A stretch of DNA of 64,000 nucleotides, from contig NC_044199.1 in assembly GCF_900880675.1 (NCBI RefSeq), positions 26,400,953 to 26,464,952 of the forward strand, written 5' to 3'. The number at the start of each line of letters is the position of its first letter. Position 1 is the first letter of the stretch. Under the pieces are notes generated by a model that worked only from the letters and a program-made list of their open reading frames with translations, was not told where the DNA came from and searched no databases. Of this stretch, positions 22,059 through 34,519 are shown in pieces. A program made the position numbers and the translations under genes. This DNA is from Sparus aurata. Lineage: Eukaryota; Chordata; Actinopteri; Spariformes; Sparidae.

Positions 22059-24229
22059 CAAAAGGGCCGCCACAATCACAGATAGAATCTGTCCCTCGTT
22101 CTCTTTAAAAATACACAGCAGCTTTACACAAATCCTGAAACACAGACTTGAACTGCGGCCACACGTCTGTCAGCATCGTCGCCTGTAACTCAACCACTAT
22201 CCCCTCCAAGCATGAAAGTCGGGTAATTAAGATGTAATGTAAGCAGTGACATTTCAGCAGGCTTGAGTAGAGTAGGATACAAGGCAATGCTCCAGCTTTT
22301 TTTAAAAAAAAAACCCTACTTGCCCACAGCCCACATGCTCCGGTCGTCTTTGTATTTTTGAGAAGATGTGTTTGTACCAATTACGGAACGCCACGAAGAG
22401 GAAATTTCCCTGTCAGTTAATAAACTCTGCGACACCACTGTGGTTACCAATTACAGCGGACATTTTTAAAAGAAAAGATTCTTGTCTATGACACTCAATA
22501 TCTGTAGAGCACTGTATTAAGTTACTGCTGATGCAAAAACAAACACTTCCTACTGCTGCAGCTTCACATTGAAAGCATTTAACCACTTCTATTTGCAAAC
22601 ATGTACGTTGTAAAAATGCAGGATGTGTAAGATGTCGTGTTTGCAGCTTGTTCCGTTAAAAAAGAAAGACGGCAGAGGGGAAGCTCAGTATCCAGTAGGT
22701 TCCACGTTGTAACCATCACCCCTAAAAATAAAAGTAAAGAGGTTTTTAATAAACATGAAACTTTCCTGTTTGTTCCAGTTACACTCTCTCATGCACTCTC
22801 TGTCTTTCAGAAAAGTTAATCGTAGCAGATATGAGACGATATGGAGATGAATAGTTGAAATGTGATGATTCAGCACTGTGTGACACACTTTCTTCTCTTT
22901 ATGTTAATGGGATAATTCAGCATTATGAGCCGAAATTACTTTCCAAATTACACAAGGAGCTCTGACAGAAAAGCAGACAGACGAGCCGAGGCGATGGAGC
23001 TCTCTGCCGCTGCGGACGCCACAGAGACAAATGTAGGAAATATCCATGGGCTAAATGAGTAGGTGTGTCCAAACAATTAGCAGTTCTGGTTTAATGGTCA
23101 TTAGATTTCCAGTGTGAGTTGAGGTGCTTTGATTGAGAAAGCCTTCGAGGACTTTGTTCATTAGCAGCTGTGTTCATTAGTTGGAGGTCAAACAGTCAAA
23201 CTCCCACTGGAAGGCATCAAGAGGGAGTGAACCGTGACCTGAGTCTCCCCGGCCCACAGCTATGATGACCTCCTGCCCTTTGACCTCTCCTCCTTGAACA
23301 AAAAGATGGAAATGAGCCAAATGGTTTGCTCTAATTTGGGCTGGCCGTTTTCTTTTTTTTTTTTTAGGTTTACCTTCAGAAAAGTGCTGACAGATGCCAG
23401 AGTATGACCAATCTCATCAGAATGGGAATCATTAGCTGTTTTACATGGGACATAATATTCCACTGACAATCTCAATGATAGCCCAGTCTTAATTAAAATG
23501 GCCCATATAACAAGCTTCAATTGAAGAGACTGGCACTATCCAGCCCAAAGGGAAGGAAACATGAAATGTAACAACACCTCTGCAGAATCCTTTAACCAAT
23601 CACCTAGAGTTAGAAATAAGTTCATAGTAAACCCAACAATGGTTTCACTTACTACTGCCTGTTTTTGACTCTCATTTGATGGTAAACATCCTATAAAAGG
23701 ATGCATTTTGTAAAGATAATTGTGCTTTGTCTGAATGACTTGGGCCAAATTACGACGACTTTATGCTCACTTGATTACTGTCATGTTTACGGGTGATTAA
23801 ACACCTAACAACTGGTGTAACCACTTCATTAAAATATATATATCCTGATTTACTGCTATGGGGCGTGTGAACGCCAACACTTCATAAATGTCTGCATAGG
23901 TCAATTACTAGTGACTTCGGAAGCAACATATGTCACCATTCAGCCCGTTCTCACTCAAAGAACGTGTCAGACACAGCAGCCTGGTCAGTGGCCCCCCCGC
24001 GGGATAGTATAAAGAGCGAAGCAGGAAGTCTGAGTCTGGGTTGGTTGGATGGCTCATTCACAGGCTCGTTCCTCCAGAGACCGAGGTTGCGTCTCGTCTG
24101 TGACAGAGAGTCAAGAGTAATGTTTTTAATTCATGTAACACTAGTAAGTGAACGTACGATTTGATGTCAGGTATGTTATGTTGCTTACGTAACTTACATT
24201 ATGTTATTTTATTTTAATCCACATTATGA
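22059..24229. other. Intron sequence; homeodomain-core-rich patch at 23040-23200
   Basis: No exon or repeat is recognised. The patch 23040-23200 is dense in ATTAG/TAAT cores, which I list as a weak enhancer lead in the findings. Confidence 0.45.
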
Positions 24230-24282
24230 GCCTTTCCCGAACCTAATCAAGTATTTATTTTTTGCCTGAACCTTACCTAACC
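24230..24282 (-). repeat. Dispersed repeat, GGTTAGG family, antisense copy
   Basis: Read on the reverse strand it gives GGTTAGGTAAGGTTCAGGC, AAAAAATAAATACTTGATTA and GGTTCGGGAAAGG, the family order. Confidence 0.5.
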
Positions 24283-25476
24283 ATAAGTCCAACTGGATGT
24301 TGTACATTACGTATTGTTGCTAACTTAACCACATGTCTTTTATTTATAATCTACCTTCATTATGTACCTAAATTAAAGTTACATCATGTATGTAACTTAA
24401 AGGTGCAATACGTCAGAATTGACCACTTTGAATTCATACTCCCAACAAATTGGAGCTGCTCACTGCTGTGAATTGTTTTGTTTTTTTATATTATATTTTA
24501 TAAATCTATTGAGTCTTTTTAACATCCGTCCATCTATGCACCACTAGCTCAGGGGCTTTGGACCTCTGGTAGAAAGAGGATTCCCGACATGGGGCTAGCT
24601 GGTTAGCATGCTAACTTAATGCAGACTTCCTTGCTCTCTACACTACTTCTCCTAACTTCCCTCTGCTGACACGTTCCATGGACACTAAAGGGCTTTGCCC
24701 GACAAAAAACATACAGTGCTTTCACCATATACGGTCATGACGGCTGGTAAAAGCACCACTTATCAGATCACTTCATTAAATGTCCACGTAAAGAGGGAAC
24801 TTGGAAGCAAGTAAGAATGATTTTAGTCAGGTTGAAATAATATTTTCCACATTAAACACAGACAACAAGATCAAGGTTTCAAAGAGTTAAGCTTCAGGAC
24901 TTTTGTCCCACCGGGATGCTTGTGGTGTCCGTGCAGGTTTAAATGTTTGTTTGCTGTCTTTTCCCTCCAAAGCTTTTATTGCCTTTGATAAACTGCAGAT
25001 AGTCGTCACAGTTCCTCAGTCAGTTCTCAGTGCGAAAAGATTCCACAGAGATCGTCAGCTGTCACACATCCCCATCATCACTTGTCATGCTGCAGCATTT
25101 GTACAGATACTTTAAAGATGGATTATGACAGTTAAATTCTTTATTTCAGGATACATGAGATAATTTCATCAAAATCATTATAATACAGCGTCGGTTAACC
25201 GTTCATCAGATCTTAGTGTCTGCTGGAAACGTCTGTCCTCTTCTGGTATATTCTGCAACGTTCCTGTACTTGCGGTGCTTCTATTTCTTCGTGAATGTGT
25301 GATGTTGCTTCCTGTGACCACAGTGTAACACATTTCAACCAGCCATGTTGAATCGGTCGCCATTGATTCGGTCAGACAACAAGCTTGCACTCCTGCACCC
25401 TTCATAGTCTGGTTCCCAACATTAGTACACTTTAGTCTCTATAGGCAGACATACAGTCAGTGGATGCAGGCATGCA

Positions 25477-25480
<4 letters not shown>
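24283..25480. other. Intron sequence, nothing firm
   Basis: At 24398 the string TTAAAGGTGCAATACGTCAG resembles the start of a teleost repeat, and GGTTAGCATGCTAAC at 24601-24615 is a motif shared with other repeats here. No full element could be delimited. Confidence 0.4.
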
Positions 25481-25516
<36 letters not shown>

Positions 25517-25539
25517 CACACAAACACACAGACACACAC
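25481..25539. repeat. CA microsatellite
   Basis: A CA run of 33 bp followed by interrupted CA units. It is the partner of the TG run at 25651-25739 in an inverted arrangement. Confidence 0.9.
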
Positions 25540-25647
25540 TGACCTTTCACCCGATCCTACTACGGCTCCATCTAATGATGAGACTATTATTAGAGCGGAT
25601 CATTACTAGTTATCAGTTTTCTGTGAGCCATTCACCCTCTGTACACC

Positions 25648-25650
<3 letters not shown>

Positions 25651-25689
<39 letters not shown>

Positions 25690-25698
25690 TGTGTGTGT

Positions 25699-25739
<41 letters not shown>
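25651..25739. repeat. TG microsatellite
   Basis: A GT run of 89 bp with two GGG interruptions. It faces the CA run 112 bp upstream. The overlapping frames of 116-118 codons on both strands are translations of this tract. Confidence 0.92.
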
Positions 25740-25741
<2 letters not shown>

Positions 25742-26667
25742 CTTGGCAGAGCTGTTGTTGGATGGTCTCAGTGTTTCATCTCTCTCCAGCAGGCTGCCAG
25801 AGAAGAGCCCCTGATTGCAACATGATTGGCGAATTACTGCTCTTTTATCACACCAGAGAGATGCCCTCATTGGTCGGTGGACAGAGGGAGGGAGTGGATG
25901 AGCTGATTGGGAGAAGTTGGGCATTTCTGCTGTCATGAATGGTGGCTTAATAACTCTGTACAGAATCACTCTAATGGCGGGGTTGATGATTGTGATTTAT
26001 GCTCCCAGTACGGCTGCTTTAAATGAAACAGGGAAGGAAACAGAAAAAAAGAAGACGTGTGAGGCAAAATAAGAGTCCTAAAAACTGAACATGACTCTTC
26101 TTTGTTTGTTTGTCTACACAATGAAGAGTGTCTATGTGTAACCTCCACCTGCTCCTCCTGCTACTGCTGGTATGTCAGCAGTGTTGCCAGATTGTCTGAA
26201 TGTTTTCCAGCTTAATAATTGATCAAAATCTGCCAAAACTGATTAAAAAATGTTATACATAAGAAACAATAAAAATCTATAAACAAAGCAATTTTTATAA
26301 AACAGCGATTCAAGTGTGCTCGAACACATAGGAGGCCACATAGTACAGTGCAATTACCAAACTCTTTCCTTTCAAAGAGCAAATGAAAGGACTGCTCAAA
26401 TGACAAAAATAATAGCTTTTGTGAAAAGCAAAAAGCCTTGACAAAACCTTAAATTGCCCCGCCACTCATGAAACACACATGAAGAGAGAGAAAAAGAGAG
26501 AGCAGTCCCATGCTATCAAGAAGCTGAATGAATAATGATGTTTTAATGATGTAAGCACAGACGTTTCTTTAATAGAAAAAAAAAATACAGATTTGTAAAA
26601 ACACTGCTGCTCGTGTGCGTCTCTGGAAAATTAGTTATGAACGTATTTTCAATATAGTTTTAAAGAT
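25740..26667. other. Intron sequence, nothing recognised
   Basis: Non-repetitive sequence with no domain-bearing frame. The segment 25800-25990 has repeated TGATTG motifs but no pattern that I can name. Confidence 0.45.
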
Positions 26668-27044
26668 TTAAAGGAACAGTTCACCCCAAATATTCTTGCA
26701 TTATCTAATCATCCATAATGCTGATGGGAAGTCAGGTGAAGTTTTTCATTCCACAAAACACTTCTGGAGCTTCACAGCAAAATGTAAAAAGAAAACCAAA
26801 ATAAATAAATCCAAAAATGGCTCTGCACAGTTCGCCAGGTGTCATCCAAGTCTGCAGGCGCTCCATAAGCCATAAGTTAAGCTCATCAGCATGCACTCTG
26901 TCTGAATGGAGCCATTAAAACAAGTCCCCGTCTACTTCAGTTGTTGGGGAGAATGCACCGAGTGTAACACCTCACCTGACAACAGCATGCTTGTGAGAAA
27001 ATAATGACTGAATTATACTTTTTTTGGGTGAATTGATCCTTTAA
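26668..27044. mobile_element. MITE-like element with TTAA flanks, 377 bp
   Basis: The left end is TTAA then AGGAACAGTTCACCCC; the right end is GGGTGAATTGATCCT then TTAA. The inverted ends match at about 12 of 15 positions. The TTAA on each side is the target duplication expected for piggyBac-type insertion. There is no coding capacity. I recognise the AGTTCACCCCAAA start as typical of a teleost element. Confidence 0.7.
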
Positions 27045-28006
27045 TGGATTTAAAAATCCGCCCAACTCAGGTAAATCAGCCCATTACCTGTCCATCTGCT
27101 CAATCGTGGCACTCTGTGTGTCAACCCTCTTTCCTAAAAATGACATTAAAGGAAGTTCAGTCCGGCCTTGATTCCTCTGAACTTAATCAACATAGTGAGG
27201 AAACATTTAAACACACCTGCTGTATCTGCTCATTTACGCTCACTTTTATTGTATTGATTTTGCTCTACAAGCGTGTGAGCTCCTGGTAAGCAGAGCATTA
27301 GCCGTTTTCTGCACATTCACCCTGTGACCTTTTTCTTTGAAAGATGCTACATTAGTTCAACTTAACTTACTGTGCAAACAAAATTCATTCTAGATGTGAA
27401 CCCACTACACAGAAACACCGGTGTTACTGAATGAATCAGGAGCGTTTAGCTTTTAGCAGTGCAGCTCCTCACTGGTGACTGAGAGCATCGTCCTCTATAA
27501 ATATGTTGCTTCCTCATTAAAAGCCTATTAAAAGAGTGCTGAGCTAACCGTATGTGCTGTGTCTGCACTGGATAATTTCATACTGAATGTGACAACTTTT
27601 ACGAGCAACAGGCCGCGTGAACAGTGCTGCGTACAGAAGTGCATTTGCAGTGATGCCTATTACAAAGACAGCGGCTGTGAATCCAGCCACAGTTTACAGC
27701 ACAGCTTCTTCATATTTCGGAGTCAGGAGGTGGAGTTGTTTGTTTTGGAGGGCCAGACACAGTCCGACATGACAACTGCTCCTCTTCCCAAAGTAGAAAC
27801 GGCTCACCCTGCAGTATATGCACGAAAAAGATGGATAGTTTGGGCTGCGGCTGTAAAATCAATACTCGATCAACAAGCAGGGAACTTATGTGCAGTAAAA
27901 GGTTCTATATGAATAAAACATAGATACATTTACTGACACCTTATTGATATTTATACAGATGTTACACCTTTTTATTACTAGTAGTTTCTACCTGCTTACA
28001 TTTCTA

Positions 28007-28009
<3 letters not shown>
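27045..28009. other. Intron sequence, nothing recognised
   Basis: A 117-codon + strand frame at 27559-27912 has several cysteines but no recognisable fold and no splice or start support. I see no repeat. Confidence 0.5.
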
Positions 28010-28055
<46 letters not shown>

Positions 28056-28090
28056 CTTACATTCTCTCTCTCTCTCTCTCACTCTCTCTC
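28010..28090. repeat. TG tract followed by CT tract
   Basis: A (TG)n run at 28010-28052 and a (CT)n run at 28064-28090. Confidence 0.9.
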
Positions 28091-28140
28091 CGGGAGTATC
28101 ACTATGTGTAAAAAAAAAAAGTAGTTTAAAGCCTTTTGTA

Positions 28141-28437
28141 GCTCCAGGAGAAGCTCTGCGTAATCTAATATTGCCTCCAGTGATGTCAATCAGTGGCTAA
28201 ATTGCATGCATTATGGGTAATGTAGGCTCCAGAGTTATGAAAAGGAAGAAGAATGCGTTGACAGGTGATGTTTCTGGCTCTGCCGTATCGGTTGATCATT
28301 TATGTCCAACAGTGTAATGATAGAGCAGCAGGCGGCTTTTCAAAACCTGCTGCCTACATTACCCATAATGCAGCTTAGCCACTGAGTGACATCACTTGAG
28401 GCAGTTTATCAGATTAAATGTAGTTACCTCTGGAGGG
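28141..28437. mobile_element. Foldback element, about 87-bp arms
   Basis: The left arm 28141-28227 and right arm 28352-28437 are imperfect reverse complements. The inner 20 bp, GCATTATGGGTAATGTAGGC against its complement, are perfect. The outer parts share GTGATGTCA, CAGTGGCTAA and the CTCCAG ends. The 124-bp loop has no coding frame. Flanking duplications are not clear. Confidence 0.7.
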
Positions 28438-28689
28438 GCCAATCCCAATTACGTTATGCTGCAGTTTTTGCTTGCATGACTTGCCATTTATACATGTTTC
28501 AACATTGTTGGAGGGAGCGTGATGGCAAGCATTCCTCTCTAAGTGATGTTATATGTTATATTTTCAGCAGTTCCATAGCTCTGGGTTACAGAAGACTGTA
28601 AAGATGAGAAAAAAAAAAATGGAATCATACAACACTGATTAGATTTTAGCCGGGCCCTATTTTATCCACCGCCCTTCTCTACACACACA

Positions 28690-29035
28690 GATGCACATCC
28701 ACAGCTGACGTAAGGGCTTATTTTCTGAGACAGCTTGCAGTGGATTTGGAGAGCGAGCAGGGAAGCGGCTTGTTTATGCGATGCCCTTGACATTTCTCTG
28801 CTCCTCACTTCAGCTCAGTCAGAGAATCGAGACGCGGATTATTGAACCGCAGTCCTGCAGCCCACCACCACGTCCAGCTCCCCCCTGCGTGCCCTGCCGC
28901 ACCCTGGCTGTGATAACGACTTGTCCGTGAATCCTGACCGGGGATCTTAAACCCCCTCCTCTCCTCTCACAGTAAATCAGCTGACTTGCCCGATCCTGAG
29001 GGAACGGACTGCATGATGATGCACATTAATGGGTC
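28690..29035. other. GC-richer, non-repetitive patch
   Basis: This stretch is richer in G+C and CpG than its surroundings (for example 28845-28950). I find no open frame of note or exon signal pair. It could be a regulatory segment or simply base-composition drift. Confidence 0.3.
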
Positions 29036-29050
29036 AGAGAGAAACATTCA

Positions 29051-29065
29051 CCCCCCCCCCCCCCC
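29051..29065. repeat. C homopolymer
   Basis: Fifteen C residues in a row. Confidence 0.9.
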
Positions 29066-29900
29066 AACGCTGCACGACTGGGACCGATGAGATGTTTGAT
29101 TCTATAAGAGGAGCAAAAGAAGGAGATGGAGGCGAAGAGGGAGAGGAGGGATAGAAGGAAGGATGGAGGGAGTGGGAGAGGGAGAGGAGGGAGTTTGACT
29201 TTGATGTGTCATGTTATCAGAGATAAGGGTGAAAATGCAAATGGTTGCAGATAGAAAGAGGGAGCGAGGATCCTTTATGATAAGTCTGAGTGGATGCAGA
29301 TGTGGCAAAATAAAATCTGTGAAATTAACAGTAAAGAATTAAAGGAGCGGCTCGCCCTAAAATGAAAAATATATGTATTCGCTATAGCCAGCCAATCTTC
29401 TTCAGACAATGACCCTGTTTTATTTACTCTGTACCAATGTAATTGCAAAGTCAACAGGAGGTGTGGGATCCAGAATATTTTCTCATTGGGTTTCCACGCT
29501 TGGACGTTTTTCAGAAACTGCACAATAGTTGCTGAGATATTTGAAAATGTCTGCTTAAAGTCAACTCAAAGCTATGCAGGTAAATACAAGTTTTACCACG
29601 TCATTTGAGGCTCTGTGATTGGCCGTTTCTTGGAGCAGTGCACAGTGGGATTCGATGTTCTAATGTATAATGTCTTGCACCTTCTACTGGGAGAATTTCA
29701 GGCCCTTCCATGTGTTTAAAACAGTGACACTTTGGTGAAGACAGGACATTTGCTCCAGTGACCTCAAAGATGGCACGGCCTCATACTTAAAGGACTGAAT
29801 AGGTCGATCGTCAGCGTCTGCCGAAATGACAAACTATATCAGCCTTCCTAAAACAACATGACCATTTGCAGCCTTACCAGACCTTCGTCAGACAGTTGCC

Positions 29901-29968
29901 GTTTGGTTTTGGAAGAAAAGTGCTTGGTTGGGTTTAGAAGCACAACATCATGGTTTGGGTTTGAATCC
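29901..29968 (+). repeat. Dispersed repeat, GGTTAGG family, copy 5
   Basis: Motifs GTTTGGTTTTGGAAGAAAAG, TGCTTGGTTGGGTTTAGAAG and CATCATGGTTTGGGTTTGAA follow the family order. Confidence 0.55.
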
Positions 29969-31773
29969 CTGTCTTTCATTCTGTAACACAAAAGAAGTCA
30001 CCACTCACTTCTGGCTTCACCTTGGACACGATCAGCGGTCTCCTTTATTAAAGTCCTGTCCTTGTCTAATCCGTCCATCATCCCTGGTCTTTTGTTCACC
30101 TAAAAACATACATAAACATGGTTTGAATTGAAACTGATAGATTTTGACCTACATCATTGATTTTCTGAGGAGGACAGGCTCTCATTTCCCTGACAGGTAC
30201 CAGCAGTGTAGGGCCCAAAGTCCTTTCAGGCATTTCTCGCCACTCAGCAGCCGCTTTGGCTGCGCAGTTTTTTCGAGCTAACAAGAGGCTCGTATCTGTT
30301 GGAATGGGGAAAGAGCCATAACGTCACTTTAGATACTCTAGAGAATCACCAAACCAAATGTTATCGACAAGTAATTAAAAAAGAACACAGCTTAAAAAGT
30401 TTGTATACTTTGCCTCGTGTTTTTCTGGTGAACATGTGTATTAGCATCCTCTTTAATGCCTGACAGAAGTCCATCTGCAGCTGCACCAGATGGTTTGAAA
30501 CACGACTGGCTGATATTTCATAATTTGACTGTGATGGCAGACGAGAAGAGACGTGTCCTACAACCACCGTCTCTGTTGTTACAGACTTCTCTATTCGTGC
30601 CAACCCTAACCCGTATGAATGCTTGGAGTGGTTTGTCTTCTCTCTCTCCTAATTAATTTTCTTTTTGAATTGATATTGTCAGTATATTGTTGAATATGTG
30701 AGTAAATGTAACTTTAAAATGACATGACAAATTTTGGAGAAACAAAGTAGATCCCTCCTCAAGTCAGTAATATGGAAATTTTAAAAACGTAGGTAGGTTT
30801 CAATAAAAGATTAAAAAGAAATGCAAATTTAAGTTGATTTTACTTGAAAATGTTTTTGGTTTTTTTTGCATAAAAATTAGTTGTTCGTTATACAAAGACT
30901 GTTCTTACTTGATCCACATGATAATCTGATGCAAAGAGTGGCCAAAAAATGCAAAGTAGATCAAGCAGGACATATTTTTTTAATCAGTGAACAGAAGCAA
31001 ATACTCCTGACATCCTGTTTGTATGGCTTAGTACAGTATACATGTAGGAACACCTGGTCCCTCCTGTACTGCTGCTCTCTTATATTGCCGCAAGCGGTTG
31101 TTTGGAAAAATTCAGACTTTGGTGCCAGCTGTCAGCAGGAACAGGGTGAGAAATACATTTGTTATGCAACAAGATTTTAAATTTTCAAGAAGAATGTGTC
31201 AAAAGACGCCACTGCAGTGTAGACAGGTGGAGGTTTAACAGTAAATCAACTCTTTCTGCCACCTCCACCACTCTCTGGAGTTGGCACAGGTATTAAATAT
31301 GAATAAAACAAACTTCTCCAGCCATTTGTGGTGTGAAGCCTTCTTTTCTTATTTAATCCGAAGGGGAATAAAACCTACCTTTCTGGTGAAAAAATAGTTT
31401 ATCTCTGACAATATATTAGTTTGCATTTCAGCCAAGCTTCGAGACATCAAATCATCAGAGGACAGTGCGAAGGTGGTGGTGTGACTGTGGCGATGCAGCT
31501 CTCATAAAAGTTAAACTAAGCTGCTGGATGGCAGAAAAATAATTTAGATTTTAATGCTTGCTGGAGAAAATTCTTTAGCAGAAACCCATGACTAAAGATT
31601 TAAAATGAAGACGTTTCAGTCCAGGCTGATGTGGTAACATCTGTGGTCACTGGTGGAAATCACACATTTGTTTTAGTAAATAAAAAAAAAAAGGTGCCTT
31701 TGTTTCCCTCTGAAATGACCTGCCAGGATCTGACTACAAATCACCTGACTTTACGTTGGTAAAAGTCATGGAA

Positions 31774-31910
31774 TCGTGTCAGATTCTTGAAGACGTTTCA
31801 CCTCTCATCCAAGAGGCTTCTTCAGTTCTGACTAACTGGAGGGGAGTTGCAGGCTTTTAACCCCTGTGTGGGAGTGTCCTTAATCATCAAGGACAGTCGT
31901 TAGGGCCAGT
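31774..31910 (-). mobile_element. Fragment of a teleost retroelement tail
   Basis: The series CTTGAAGACGTTTCACCTCT, CATCCAAGAGGCTTCTTCAG and TTTTAACCCCTGTGTGGGAG is one that I recognise as very frequent in fish genomes and probably the antisense 3' end of a retroelement, perhaps Penelope-like. There is no second copy in the window, so the class is uncertain. Confidence 0.5.
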
Positions 31911-31987
31911 TCAGTGGAGAGCAAATACAGAGTCAGGTGAACTTCATCATCAGGGTGACAAAAATAAACACGTTGTGAAATGGTTGC

Positions 31988-32070
31988 TGTTTGGTTAGGG
32001 TTTAGGCAACAAAACTACTCAGATAGGTTTGGGGAAAGATCATGTTTTGGGTGCAAATAAGTACATTAGT
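31988..32070 (+). repeat. Dispersed repeat, GGTTAGG family, copy 6
   Basis: Motifs TTTGGTTAGGGTTTAGGCAA, CAAAACTACTCAGATAGG and GATCATGTTTTGGGTGCAAA. This copy has the CAACAAAA variant seen also at 32970. Confidence 0.6.
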
Positions 32071-32969
32071 TCAAGTTGTTAGTCCTAAGTTGACCATGTT
32101 GGCTCCACACAGTACCCAGCCCCAATTTTTTGGTCTGTGTTGATTAAGGGTATTTGTGGAGTTGGGATTCCAAATGTATCAGTAAAGCATTCAGTAGGAC
32201 ACTTTTTCCATCGTGCCTTTTCTGTGCGTAGTGACAACAGCATTAGAAAACTGTTTATTTTCAGGCACTTGCAGCAGTTGATTAAAGTGATAGAAAGATT
32301 GTGGTCTTGATTTAATGAAAGAAAAAGTCCTCAGTTGCTTGAATGATGAAACACAACATGATTGTCAACATTTAAACTTCACCTAAGTGCTTTTGTTTCA
32401 TAAATTGAACCAGACAAGACAAATCCTGCACCGTATACGCCCTCCGACCCTGCATCTCTGTTTATTCATTTGACAAAAGGTTGCCTGTGAACATAATCCA
32501 GCGATGATGGCAGTCAACGTTATTGAGGAAAGAACTTCGGAGTGCAGGAACATCATTTATAGGAGACAGGGTTGTCTTTTTAACACTCAGACACTTGACA
32601 AAACAAAACAGAGATGCAACGCCACCCGTCAACTGTTGCTGTCTTCCGCATTATCTGTCATGTCGTTGTTGTGCATACATCACCATTTAGAATCATCTTT
32701 GTGCATTGGTATATTTGACTTTGTGTGGGATAGAACGAGACTACACAGAAAAACAATGAAGGATAATGATCTGAGTTGAGAAAAGGGGCTAAGACTACAC
32801 CCATTCTTCAGTTTCTTTTATTTCGTCCATCCATTCTCAGTTGTTCATCTTCCAACATAGTATCATGGAAGATCTAGAAGATATTCATGTACATGTTTTT
32901 TGCGACTCTCTGAGTGAGACACAAAGTGCAGGGCTCTCACATCAGAATGCAGGGTTTGCATCCAGTCTG

Positions 32970-33036
32970 TGGTCTGGTTTAGGCAACAAAAGCACTTTGT
33001 TTAAGTTCAGGGAAAGATTGTGATTTCAGTTTAATA
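32970..33036 (+). repeat. Dispersed repeat, GGTTAGG family, copy 7
   Basis: Motifs GGTCTGGTTTAGGCAACAAA, AGCACTTTGTTTAAGTTCAG and GGAAAGATTGTGATTTCAG in family order. Confidence 0.55.
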
Positions 33037-33580
33037 TTAACAAAAATCTGTTCATGAAATAGGGACAAAATGTAACCTTGATGGATTCCTCTACATGGGC
33101 AACTGTGCTCATGTCCACTAATCCTACAGATTGAATTTCATCACAATTTCACAAACTGCAGTGATACTTGGACGGCTGTTCATTGCCCAAGTGAGGGCAT
33201 CTGTGTGTCAGCCTGTATATTGTCATCCTCACAGAAAAATATCCCATATTAGCCATTTATTAATATGAGTTCCAGTTTCTGTAATATGAAGCACATGTTG
33301 CACTTTCGATGACAACATTTCTGGAGACTTCTGCTTAGGAACTGACCCAAATAATTTCAACAATTTGAAATAAAAATTGAAGTAATTGTATATTGAGTCG
33401 CAGGTGTGTGACACATTGTGTAACGGCAGTGTCAGCTGCCAAACTTTGTATACATTTTTCAAAAATCACCAAAAACTTCTGCAACTTGCCCTCGCCTTCT
33501 CGTTCCCCTCCATCTGTATGTCATCGCTTCTCAGTTTTCCCTGAGCTCCTCTGCCCCATTTTTATATCTGTCCCCCAAAT

Positions 33581-33612
33581 ACACACACACACACGCCCAC
33601 ACACACACACAC
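33581..33612. repeat. CA microsatellite
   Basis: A CA run with one CGCC interruption. It explains the H-T-H repeats in a 144-codon + strand frame at 33393-33827. Confidence 0.88.
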
Positions 33613-34519
33613 ATCACATCATTCATACCACTCCATGGATCCAGGCCTCCTCCCAGTGTTATTTCCTGTCTCCGTGGGGAGCTGAGGGTGGGTTAATGAG
33701 GCAGACAGGCCAGATGATGCTCCTCCTGCTGAAGAACATCCAAAGTGTCTTAAACCTGCATTATGCAAGACCCCTGTCTAACAAAAGACTCATGACAACA
33801 CAAGATAAGAGCCGTTTGAAGCTGTGAAAGTGGGTGTCTGTGTCAGCTTAAAACACTTGTTCTGAAATGTGTGTGTCAGATCAACAACCTCCCTGTATAC
33901 ATCAAAGTACACTTAAAGGGACATTCTGTCGTGGAACTTGGAAGCTATTGTCATACTTTGTTTTAAAGCATTAAATTGAACAGAAATTGTATCAGTTCCC
34001 TGGATAGTAGCTGCTGTGGAGCAATCAGTGGTTGTCAGTGAAAGCTGCCTTGCCGCTTTAATCGTTGCAAAACTTACAGGAAAGAATAATCCTCCTAATC
34101 TGTGTAACGACTTCAGCGTGAGCGCAAGCTAAACTTAAAAGTAATTCATACAAACATGAATTCATGTAAATCTGTCAGCAAGTTGATCAGGAAGTGAATC
34201 GGCTACGCTATACAAAAGCTACAGGGATTACCCGGGGAATGCATTCTGTGTTTTAACATTCAGTCAGGCTCAGAAACAAGTGTTTGAGATGTTTTCTTTG
34301 AGGTTAAAGACGGTGAGAAATCTGCAGGGGGCTCGTGCTCCTCCTTCAGATCTTGTTTTCTCTTGCTGGAGACCATGTGTTTTTTTTTTTCCCCCTGCTC
34401 TAGATCTGATGAGTAAAACATTATCAGGAAGTTGAATGAAGAAGGGCCTGCTGTTCAACTCTAATTCAACTGTAATTCTGTCCAGCACCAAGTGTTCAAC
34501 ATGTTCAAATGTGCAATTG

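Noticed and set aside
24398..24470. TTAAAGGTGCAATACGTCAG as a possible element start
   Set aside because: It resembles a known-looking teleost repeat start, but no right end was located and no second copy aligned well (53155 shares only a short core).
29339..29530. TTAAAGGAGCGGCTCGCCC as a further TTAA element
   Set aside because: The left end looks right, but no inverted partner with TTAA was seen.
33393..33827. 144-codon + strand frame
   Set aside because: It contains a microsatellite translation (H-T-H-T) and no domain.
33905..34000. TTAAAGGGACATTCTG as a possible fourth TTAA-flanked element
   Set aside because: No matching inverted right end with TTAA could be found downstream.
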